The notes beneath the pieces are model-generated. The model was given only the letters and a program-made list of their open reading frames with translations. It was not told the DNA's origin and searched no databases. Of a DNA stretch of 64,000 nt, positions 11,551-20,123 are shown piece by piece (position 1 is the stretch's first letter; every line of letters begins with the position of its first letter). The DNA is taken from NCBI GenBank assembly GCA_033065855.1, contig JAVXUO010001206.1, positions 181,846 to 245,845 on the forward strand. The letters are read 5' to 3'. Both the position numbers and the translations under genes were made by a program. The DNA comes from Escallonia rubra (lineage: Eukaryota; Streptophyta; Magnoliopsida; Escalloniales; Escalloniaceae).

Positions 11551-11739
11551 TAGGGTAAATTACACTAAACCCCCTGAGGTTTACACCCGTGTCTCACAAA
11601 GGACCCTAAGGTTCCAATTTCAACAACTAACACCCCAACTTTGCATTTTCGATCCAATTGGACCCAAAATCGATTTTCCGTCTAAAAAATGGTGGATGTC
11701 CATCCACCTTGAGGGGTAATTTTGGCAACACACATTTAT

Positions 11740-11789
<50 letters not shown>

Positions 11790-12543
11790 TGCTCTCCGGT
11801 CAAGGATGCAGCCATGAGAGCTCGCCGCGGTGGACGGACTCCACGCAAGTCATCAGCACATACACCAACCTATGCCAGAATCTTCCTCGATTTTGGTTCC
11901 CGTCGGTAACTTGCGGTGACCATCGGGTTCAGATCCGAGAAGGTTGATGGGTCGGGTACGGTTTTTTGGGCTGGTGGAGCTTGGAGAGGAGTGAGTCGAC
12001 CCAGGAGGCCACGTCCGATGGGTTGTACCGTTATAGTGAATGGCGTCGTTCGCGAGGTGCGAGACCTCCGTGGGGGCATTGACCATGACGGTCTCGAGGC
12101 ACCGAGCGACTTGCCAGAGCTCCGAGGACAGGTCCCTGTACCCAGCTCCGGCAAGGAGGCCGTCGATCATGTCGGCGGAAATCATAGATCTACGGCTTTT
12201 CGCAGAGGAGGAGGCGGCGGAAGAGGAGGCAGAGAAGCACTTCTGGCACATGTTTTTGGTGGCGGGGCTGCCAGTCACACCACAATTGTTGATGCAGAGG
12301 GTCAATATCTCGGGGACGGCCTTGAAATCGGCGTCTTCTTTCTCCGTCTTCTGCGCCATTTTTACCACAAGACAAGACTATCAACTGATTTATTTTGGGG
12401 TTTGATTCAATACGAAAGATCAATCTGAGAGGAAGAGAGAAATGGAGAGGGGGAGGTGGGGGGTTGAGAGGATGAAGGTGCGGGTGCGGGTGGGGAGGGG
12501 AAGATGATTTTTATGGGTGCTGAGAGAGGTCGGTAATGGCAGA

Positions 12544-12583
<40 letters not shown>

Positions 12584-12815
12584 TGTGTGTGTGTGTGTGC
12601 AGAAGAGAGAGTGGCGAGAAAAATCATATTTTCCCTCCAAATGCTTTCTTTTTGTTGGTTACCGAAAATGCCCCTCAAGGTGAACGTCCATCCATAGCTC
12701 TTGTAACGGAAAATCGATTTTGGGTCCAATTGGATCGAAAATGCAAAGTTGGGGTGTTAGTTGTTGAAATTGGAACCTTAGGGTCCTTTGTGAGACACGG
12801 GTGTAAACCTCAGGG
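11551..12815. mobile_element. Pack-MULE 2, right tip lost
   Basis: The left end reads TAGGGTAAATTACACTAAAC, CCCCTGAGGTTTACACCCG and onward. The inverted counterpart runs from about 12660 to 12815 (at least 150 bp of terminal inverted repeat) but stops at CCTCAGGG, lacking the outermost roughly 22 bp. The interior holds a captured chimeric gene segment on the minus strand and (CT)n/(GA)n tracts next to both arms (about 11743-11786 and 12550-12580). The ends resemble those of Pack-MULE 1, hence the MULE assignment. No target duplication can be read because the right edge is missing. Confidence 0.82.
11853..12368 (-). pseudogene. Chimeric captured ORF: SAP A20 zinc finger joined to a DELLA domain
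   Basis: This 171-codon open frame has two recognisable parts. Residues 4-47 (12359-12228) begin MAQKTEKE like plant stress-associated proteins and hold an A20 zinc finger with Cys25, Cys29, Cys41 and Cys44 (C-X3-C-X11-C-X2-C), including NNCGVTGSPAT. Residues about 62-113 (12185-12030) match the DELLA segment of GRAS gibberellin-response repressors (DGLLAGAGYR, ETVMVNAPTEVSHLANDA, IHYN). The parental continuation PSDVASWVDSLLSKL is present just beyond but in another frame, apparently after an 8-nt insertion near 12024-12033, and ends at about 11930. The AN1 finger and the GRAS domain are absent. Whether it is transcribed cannot be told from sequence; an intact ATG and 171-codon frame leave translation possible. 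Confidence 0.85.
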
Positions 12816-13057
12816 AGTTTTTTTTTTCTTGTCGTTGAAAGTCTACAAGGACAGTGTTGTGAAAAACAGCGAGGGAAAAGTCCGTCGCTAAAGTTTTTGC
12901 CAACAAACCTTTAGCTACATATAGTCTGTTGCTAAAACTCCAATATTTTTACCAGCGGACTTTTAGCGATATAATTTCCGTCACTAAAGGTCCATCAGCA
13001 AGACCTTTAGATACGGAAAAATTCGTTGCTAAAGATTTTTTTTAAATAATAATTTTC

Positions 13058-13066
<9 letters not shown>
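12813..13066. repeat. 255-bp direct repeat, right copy
   Basis: Nearly identical to 11296-11550. It begins inside the CTCAGGG of the truncated MULE terminus and runs to the start of the (AT)n tract. The near-identity points to a recent event. Confidence 0.9.
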
Positions 13067-13125
<59 letters not shown>

Positions 13126-13356
13126 GGAAATTATCTTTAGCGACGAAATTTTGTTGCTAAAGGAATTTATAGTCTGTTGCTAAAAGTTGGACTTTTGGTG
13201 ACGAATTTGAAAATTTCGTCACCAAACTTTTAGCGACGGGGTTATTAGTGACGGACTTTTAGCTACGGGGTGCTTGTCGCTAAAAGTCTTTGGCGATGAA
13301 TTTAAGACTTTTAACGACGAAATTGTCTGTCGCTAAAAGTCCTTTTCCTTGTAGTG
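13067..13356. repeat. (AT)n tract and CACTA right subterminal region with terminus
   Basis: (AT)n spans about 13067-13123. From 13126 to 13330 there are at least eight motifs of the TTAGCGACGA / CGTCGCTAAA type in both orientations. The region ends in the terminus TTTTCCTTGTAGTG at 13343-13356. Repeated short subterminal motifs of this kind are where CACTA accessory proteins bind. Confidence 0.75.
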
Positions 13357-14119
13357 ATTACCGTTACCGTTATCGTTACCTTGGTTTGTTGTTGGGATGG
13401 TTGACATGTGTGTTGTTGGCACATTCTTTTTATCTTGCTTTTTCACTTCCTCTTCCATTTGAAGTTGTGCCATGAGGTTCACAATGGACAATTTCAATTG
13501 CTTGTAACATAGCCCTTTTGGAACTCCTTCCGCGAATGGATCAATTACACTGGGAGCTCCCAAGTTTGCTCGTGGTAATGTGTGGTGCCCGAAAGTTCAT
13601 TTTAGCTATCTTGCATCATAAACTTAAATAAGTGTGGCACCAATCACCCTCTAACCATATTCTAATCGAATTCTGGGCAAAAATTTTTGACATGGCTGAA
13701 CACATGAGGGGATTTCTGGAATATTAGGTCAAAATGGGGATTTAAGGTTGATTGTGACCAAAATTTAAGAAGAAGGGAATTAGGCTTTGCATATGGTAGA
13801 AATTGATGTCAGTTGTGGGATTTAGGGCAAATATTGATGGCTGTGATTAGCTCTGGGGCAAAAATTGATGGTTGTGATGGGTTTCGGTAATGGTCGATAA
13901 GGTGACGGTGGTCTTCAGAAATGAGGTGGTAGGGACAGTCGAGAAAGAAGGTCGCGACAGGTTTGGTGATTGGTAAAGGCTGTGGGTGGTGACCATGGTG
14001 ATTGGTAGAGGCAGTGGGTGGTGGGTATGTTGTTTAATAGAGGCGGGGGTGGGCTGCGATCGATGGTGGTACTGGTGCTGGTGAAGATGGAAGGTGGAAG
14101 ATGAAGATGAATATGGATA

Positions 14120-14158
<39 letters not shown>

Positions 14159-14890
14159 AGGGTAATTGCCAAAAATGTCCCCCAAAGTTGAGTTAAATCA
14201 CCACTTCGACGAGTTTATTGGCCAGAAAGTGGTCGCGGGGGAGGGGGGGGGGTTCATGCCACACTTATACAAGTTTGTGGTGCGAGATAGCTAAAATAAA
14301 GTTTAGGGTGCCGAAATCAATCGGGATAAACTTGGGGGTGCCCAACAAAATTAATCCTCCACGAAATTCGGCAAATTGTCGATGATGGTAGCCACCTGAA
14401 TTTGTTCATCTAAACAGAATCCTTTGGAGATGATCCTGTGAACAATCACCTGGAGGTCATGCATTTGAGCTACAACTAACATATTTTCCAACATCTTGTA
14501 GTTAAAAAAGCGGCTACATGCATGTACTTCTTTTTTTCGACTTTAGTGCTATTTTTTACTGCAATGTTTTCTACATTCTTTCGGCAGAATTGTAAGTATT
14601 AGAATAATAATCATAAAGCTCATCAAAAATATTATTTATAATTACGATTCCTCATTTTCCACTTCGCAACATATTTCTCATGCTCCACCAAATTCTTCCA
14701 CATTCATGTTTTAATTTTTTTTTTGTCCACCTTCTTTGGATTCTTGGTGGTTAATAACCAAACTAAAATAAAACATTATCTTGCTAGCCACCTTTTGAAG
14801 TTTTATCCACCAAAACACAATGGCTTATTCAAGTCATTCGAGTTAGTTGGACTGGCAGAAGAAGTGGTGGAATCAGCAATTGATTGCCTT
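13357..14890 (-). pseudogene. copia gag remnant, interrupted by a MULE-like insertion
   Basis: Minus-strand pieces fit a copia gag. Near 14830-14700 the stretch NKPLCFGG..NFKRWLAR resembles the gag start. At 14520-14350 a frame reads YKMLENMLVVAQMHDLQVIV and then LDEQIQVATIIDNLPNFVED. At 13563-13357 KLSIVNLMAQLQMEEEVKK is followed by a Gly/Asn-rich tail. The last two are separated by the inverted-repeat element at about 13588-14330. Confidence 0.65.
13588..14330. mobile_element. MULE-like inverted-repeat element in the gag remnant
   Basis: A left arm with TCATTTTAGCTATCTTGCA and AAGTGTGGCACC is matched by a diverged inverted right arm with TTTATTTTAGCTATCTCGCA and AAGTGTGGCATG, roughly 65-70 bp. 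Between them is non-coding sequence with (GT)n(GA)n at about 14118-14158. No clear target duplication was seen, and the right arm seems about 30 bp longer. Confidence 0.5.
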
Positions 14891-14899
14891 AAAATGTAG

Positions 14900-15646
14900 T
14901 GTTACAAGAACAACTCTAAAAAATAAAGTAAAATTACTTGTTTGAGAAGTGGACTTAGTTGCTCTGTTAAGACAATTCACGCCTCTTCGTATTACCACCA
15001 ATGCAGCAAGATTCTTGATGCGTCGCCTCTGGGATATAACAATCCAACTCTTATTGTTGCTTCGCTACTACTTCTGCACAAGCGAATGAAGCAGAAGTTT
15101 CACCTGATACCTTACCAAAGTGCAAACAAGTCTAAGTGCATAGAAAATAAGAATAAGAGACTGAGAGAAAATTAGTTGTCGTGAGAAAAAAAGTGGGAGA
15201 AAAGACTCGTTTTATAGGTGAGATAGAGGCCTAAGGTTTAATGAAAAAATAGATGTTGGAAATCTGTTACAAAAGATTAATTCTAAAACTCATTTCCAAA
15301 TAATATGATGTAGTAAAAAAGTATGGCTACATCGTAAATTTATAAACTCGTATCTCCTACACTTGTCCTTCCCCCTCTACGCGTGTGAGTTTAAGATTCA
15401 AGTACATATTACTAAGAGGCCATGGAGTGTTCACTTATATACTTCTTAAAGTTCCTTTAAAGGACCAATAAGGGACAAGTGCTTTCAAAAGCTTAAGTAT
15501 GTAAGAAAATCTCGTATTTTCACTTACAAGCACTCAAGCAATGTGGGACTAAAGCATCTAAAGATTTTTCTCAAAACCAGAATTGTTTTTTCAAAACTAT
15601 TCTTGTATAAAAAGGAGATTTTTTTGTTAACATACTCTAGCTAACA
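14900..15646 (-). repeat. copia LTR (right copy, 5' LTR)
   Basis: Diverged counterpart of 3528-4240. Read on the minus strand it begins TGTTAGCTAGAGTATGTTAA. It contains an extra block (about 15390-15470) not found in the left copy. No tRNA primer-binding site is clear at its inner edge, so that edge is approximate. Confidence 0.7.
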
Positions 15647-17539
15647 TGCTCGAGCTTTTGATGTTCAAACGTGAGTGAATGGATCTAACACGTTAGCTAT
15701 GCTCCACTTTTGCACAAAATTGACCTTTTAGTTCGTGTGCTCTAAGATTTCTATGTTCAAACGGGAATGAGGTGGATATAGTTATTTTGGTAGCGAGATC
15801 GAGGGACATCAAAAGCATGTACTCCCCGATTGAGGTTATGCTTTTTTGCTGCTGAAGTAAAGTCAATAAATAGTAATGTCTAAGCCTCGATCCCATCTCT
15901 TCACATTGCGCTCCAGCGGTCTGCCATTTTTTTCCTCCTAACAAATCCCACGTCAATCTTCCATTGCTCTCCTTTACTGAAGCCATCATAGTGACTTCGA
16001 CTCTTTTATCCAAACCAGCAAAACGGAAAACTCTTGTTTAAGGAGATTGCATATTCGCATGCATGAGACTTGTAATGTGCATTAATTGATGGCTGCACTT
16101 TTGGCATGGGTGCATACGAAGGTTATCTATTTCCATTGGCATGGTGCCTTGCATAGTTTGAGGTAAGGAAGCGTAAAGTGTCTCGCACGTATGAAAGTAG
16201 GCAGATCTTAGAGGTTATGCCATGCAGGTGCTTGGTGGATCCTTACATAGACATAGACATGGCATGGCAGCTTACTGCTTAGTGGGACAGCCTCCAGAAA
16301 GTTCCAAACTTCTCTAGCTATTTTCTCTAGTAGTTGTCTTATAGAGAATTTCAAGAGTAGGCTAGTAAATTGAAATATACAATTATTCTTAGGGATAATT
16401 ATAGACACATTACATACCGTAGGAACAAATAGATCACCACCATCCATTGAGGAGGTGGACATGTGTCCATTGCTTGGCCAAACGATCCAAGCATTCTTCA
16501 AGCTCTGTAACATTTTTCTGTGTTATAATGCAAGCATTCTCCCTCATATTTGCGTCCTTGTTCTCTATCTAGCTCTTCTCCTTGCCAACGCAAGGAGTTA
16601 AGCTGACTTGGCGTTCTAGCCGGGGCCCAAAAGTGCCAAGTGTCGAACGGTTGGCTTAAAGTTGTCTAAGGTCTGTCCTGACAGTATTGGATAGTATTGT
16701 GGCTGTCATTCTAACCGGTATTGAGAGATTTGTTGGAGGATATAGTGATTTGTAGAGTAAGATATTTTCCCTGCAGTTTGAGAGAGTGCATATGAGGATT
16801 GGACCTTTTGGTTGTCTCCTCGCATCACTCGTTCTATGCAATTTCATCAATTACAAGCGGAACGATTTACCTGTGACAGTTTTGCACTTTGAAAGGTTGG
16901 ATCTTATCAAACAAATGCTGATGGTTTGACTACGGTGCTTCCAAAGTATGGCCATCAACGAAGCCAAAAGCTAGGATGGTAAAGCAGCATTGATAAGTAA
17001 ATGATGCAACTATTAAGGCAGGAAGTGTAACTCCTAACGATAACTGGTTTTCGTGGCAAAACGAGTGAACACAGAACCATTTTTTCTTCTCTAGTAAATA
17101 GTCTAGACAACTACGGAGCAATAGTCTTCAAAAGAAGTTGGAAGCTAGACCAGTGATGGATTGAATTGGCTTATGATATGCAATACTATATAGGAAAAGC
17201 TAAATTGACTTCCTTCTTTTTTTCCCTACTGTGTACCATGTGTGGCTAGAGTAGAAAGTAGAAACCAAGGAGTTCCATTAAGAGCATGGACTTGTAAATG
17301 TAGTCTTGAGAGAGATTGATTTCATCATTGAAATTGGGGTCAGTTCATGGAGTATAATCACTCAAAGCCAGAATAATTGGATGTTGTGCCATAAATTGGA
17401 ACATTTCTCGTTGAAACATCCTAGTAACTGTGTTGGGTTTGTTAATGGGGTGGTGGGTTGTTATACAAATGCTTACTTACGAAAATGACAAGTGAAACAC
17501 CCATTTTTATTCTTAAAATCAAGGACTACCAGAGCATGT
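15647..17539. other. No recognisable gene or element
   Basis: Mixed AT-rich sequence. Short frames on both strands (for example 16513-16208 and 17121-16930 on the minus strand) lack motifs, and none has splice-linked neighbours that I can see. No inverted or direct terminal repeats were noticed. Confidence 0.5.
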
Positions 17540-18089
17540 TGTCACGGAACGACCTTCCCTAAGTCGGAACCGTGCGGCACTTAGCTAGATTAAGCCCCCG
17601 CTTGCTCGCTAAGTCAGCCTAACTGTAGAGCTGGGCGAAGTTGGAAACAAATATGCAGCGGAACACAAGAGGTTGGGGAAAGGATTCCTAATACACTACT
17701 TGGAGAAAGCCTATAATACTCAAATACAAGGATGTCTTGGATGCCTTGGCAAAATGAGGCCTTTTACTCCACCTCCTCAACGGACGGTGGAGATTACATG
17801 CAATCCTACGGTATACATTATCCTTCTAGAACTCTCTAGACTATTTACAAGCCTCTCTAGTATTCTAGACTACTTCTAGAATACTCTTCTACCTTTCTAG
17901 AGCTACCATCACTACTCTAGAATATTCACACGTGTACAAGACACAATAGTGTAGAGAAGTCTTGAACCTTCCGGAAGCCTTGCCTTCTAATTGCCAAGTA
18001 AGCATCCACTAAGCGTCCCGTGAGCGTCTAATGAGCGCCCGCATGGCGTAACCTCTAAAAATCAGCATCCTTCTGAACGGTCCGTGACA
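17540..18089 (-). repeat. Ty3 chromovirus LTR (3' LTR)
   Basis: 550 bp bounded by TGTCACGGAAC on the left and GTCCGTGACA on the right, so both strands read TG...CA with a 9-bp inverted end TGTCACGGA. On the minus strand the polypurine tract GGTGGGGGAGAA (18101-18090) directly precedes it, and the pol frame stops in that tract. This fixes the LTR as the downstream one of a minus-strand element. The upstream LTR is not in the window. Confidence 0.85.
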
Positions 18090-18100
18090 TTCTCCCCCAC

Positions 18101-18519
18101 CTAATTTGGCGACGCCCTCGTCGCAACCTCCTCGTGATAGCGATCCACGAGGTCTTCGAACTGCCCGAGCTCTTCCGCTAACTCCCAAGTTGCTTCATGC
18201 TCCGACAATCCCTTCCACTTGACCAAGTAGTGCTGCTTTGGTGGAACACCTCGTCCTTGTTCAAGCCTATCCCCAAGCACGTACTCGGCCTCGTGCCTTT
18301 GCAAGTCATGCAAAACTTGCGATGCATCTAAGAGTTTAGCCCCATCGGCTTGGCTCTCCCCCTTGACTTTTCGGCACACATGACAAGTCTTGACACACAT
18401 TTGCACCTCCTTCTTCATTTGAGGCCAAAAGTATGCCGTAGTCACCAAGGCATATGTCCGCCGATGTCGTGACTCCCTCGTATGACCATCTCCCTTAGGT
18501 CTCTCCACTTCGGCACGTA
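18101..18519 (-). pseudogene. Ty3 chromovirus pol C-terminus with integrase core deleted
   Basis: The frame begins with an integrase zinc-binding segment (RRTYALVTTAYFWPQMKKEV and CVKTCHVCRKVKG). It jumps within about 25 residues to a chromodomain (EAEYVLGDRLEQG, QHYLVKWKGLSEHEATWE). The chromodomain directs integration to heterochromatin in this lineage. The whole catalytic DDE core that normally separates these parts is missing. The second CACTA is inserted at 18520, cutting off everything upstream. Confidence 0.85.
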
Positions 18520-18905
18520 CACTACAAGAAAACAGGGTTTTAGCGACGGGGAAATCCGTCGCTAAAAGCCAAAATTTCGTCGCTAAAAGAATTAGCGACG
18601 GATTCACCGTCGCTAAATATCCCTCGTATAAAAGCCGTCACTAATAGTTTAGCGACGGAATTTTTAAATCCGTCGCTAAATATGTCATTTTTACCGACGG
18701 AGTTATTTTTCATTAGCAACGGATATTCCGTCGCGAATTATATTTTTAGGATTTTAATTTTTTTTCTTTTTTGTCAAATTAGCGACGGAATATTCCGTCG
18801 CTAAAAAACTTATTTAGCGACGGAATATTCCGTCGCTAAATAACTGATTATAGGAATACTTTAGCGACAGAATTAATCCGTCGCCAAAAGTCAAATTTTT
18901 TTTTT
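18520..18905. repeat. CACTA subterminal motif array
   Basis: Many copies of TTAGCGACGG and its reverse CCGTCGCTAAA, several joined head to head as TAGCGACGGAATATTCC + GTCGCTA. Such dense inverted short motifs at CACTA ends are known binding sites of the TNPA-type protein. The same motif is used in CACTA element B, which links the two families. Confidence 0.85.
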
Positions 18906-19105
18906 GAATTTTTTTTTATTTTTCAATTACCCAGACCTGTAATACAATTTTTAAATCTCAACAACAACGCGCAATAATCAATGCATAAAGAAATATATAG
19001 AATCAATTATAAAAAATATTTATTATAAAAAAAACTCATATATGTACAAGCCGGGCACGGGGGGCGGGGGGGGGGAAGCTAGGAACGGGCACGGGAAAGG
19101 GCTCA

Positions 19106-20030
19106 TCAGGGGTTCCTGAGTCCCGGATCTGGATCCTGCTGATCCGGGGCCGGGGCGGCCTGTCCAGCAGTGCCCTGCTCCCTGATCATCCGGCACACCA
19201 CTGTAGCAATGCGCTGGATCTCTTCGTCGTCCAACTGAGGCCGAGGAGCCGGTGTCTGTGGAGGGGCAGCATGGGGTGAGGACGCTCCTATCACGGCACG
19301 AGCAGTCGTGCTAGGCAGGCCGCGTATGCGGCCTTTCGTCCGATTCACGACCTCCGGCGTATCCAGCCATCGCTTCAACCCCCCAGTACTCGCAGCCGTA
19401 CTGGTGGACGCTGATGGCTGTCCGGACTGCTGCTCGGACCCCCTTAGCTGTTCATACGAGGCCTGCAAAAATAGTGGTTTAACAATATGTTAGGGCATTA
19501 ATTAACGAAACAGACATTGAGGATAGAAAGAAAAAATATTAACTTAAATAAATTGACTCACATCGATCCGCCGGGCAATATCTGAAATATAGTCGCCTGC
19601 CCGGTGCGTCTCGTCCTTGTCCTTCTTCCGCACGTGCGTCTGAGTATAGGTCAGAGCTATGACCTCATCCTCCTCCAGATCCGGGTGCTCGACCGCGTTC
19701 ATGTGTCGGACGATGTCGTGTGGCACCGACCCCCCCGTGTGCGTCGGATCTCTGTTCTGTCTGTTCTCAGCCCCGCTCTTACTCTTGGCGTCCCAACCTG
19801 GATCCGCAGCCCACCGATCTATCATCTCCCCCCATACACGGTGAGATATCCAATGTGGGGGATATCTCGTCATGTCCGTCATCGGGGCACCCGCGGGCAG
19901 CGCCTTCTTCGCCCGGTCCCGTGCATCGTGGAGCCATCGGCGGTAATTCTTGCCGATGTAGGCAAAGAAAGCCTGCTGCCCCAGTACCTGCTGCTGAGGC
20001 GTGTCAAACGTGAACCCCTCCTGTAAGGCA
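19106..20030 (-). CDS. CACTA accessory transposition protein (Transposase_24-like), two exons
   Basis: Exon a is 20030-19562, with acceptor CAG before it and donor AT|GTGAGT after it. Exon b is 19462-19106, starting after TTTGCAG. Exon a encodes NYRRWLHDARDRAKKALPAG, PPHWISHRVWGEMIDRWA and a KSKSGAENRQNR stretch, typical of the plant Ptta/En/Spm transposase family. Exon b holds GGLKRWLDTPEVVNRTKGRI and the helix DEEIQRIATVVCRMIREQG. The protein is thought to bind subterminal repeats. No ATG is seen at the start of exon a, so the 5' end of this gene is missing or lies in an unrecognised exon. Confidence 0.7.
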
Positions 20031-20123
20031 TTCAATAACACAAATTAACAACATAAAAGAAACTGTAATTTAACATTTACTAACGCTGAAAAAAATACTT
20101 CACCGTACCAGCCAATTTAAGGA

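Larger units (their letters stand above)
9170..13356 (+). mobile_element. CACTA (En/Spm) element B, left end missing, two MULEs inside
   Basis: The right terminus at 13356 reads TTTTCCTTGTAGTG, reversed CACTACAAGGAAAA, the CACTA signature. The last about 230 bp are packed with (T)TTAGCGAC(G)-type subterminal motifs. Plus-strand exons at 9170-10952 match the Transposase_24-type gene of the second CACTA at 19 kb, so both belong to related families. Pack-MULEs sit at 9635-10809 and 11551-12815. No CACTA left terminus was found, so the element is truncated or broken on that side. Confidence 0.7.
3528..15646 (-). mobile_element. Decayed Ty1/copia retrotransposon, split by later insertions
   Basis: Two related LTRs flank copia protein remnants in the expected minus-strand order. 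From right to left these are LTR, gag, integrase, reverse transcriptase/RNase H, LTR. The gag and pol halves are now about 6 kb apart because a MULE (about 13588-14330) and a CACTA with its own nested MULEs (about 9170-13356) landed inside. Everything is full of stops, so the element is long dead. The exact LTR edges and a target duplication could not be confirmed. Confidence 0.75.

Noticed and set aside
12407..12891. Frames on both strands with Ser-Leu or Arg-Glu repeats
   Set aside because: Produced by the (CT)n/(GA)n tract in the arm of Pack-MULE 2.
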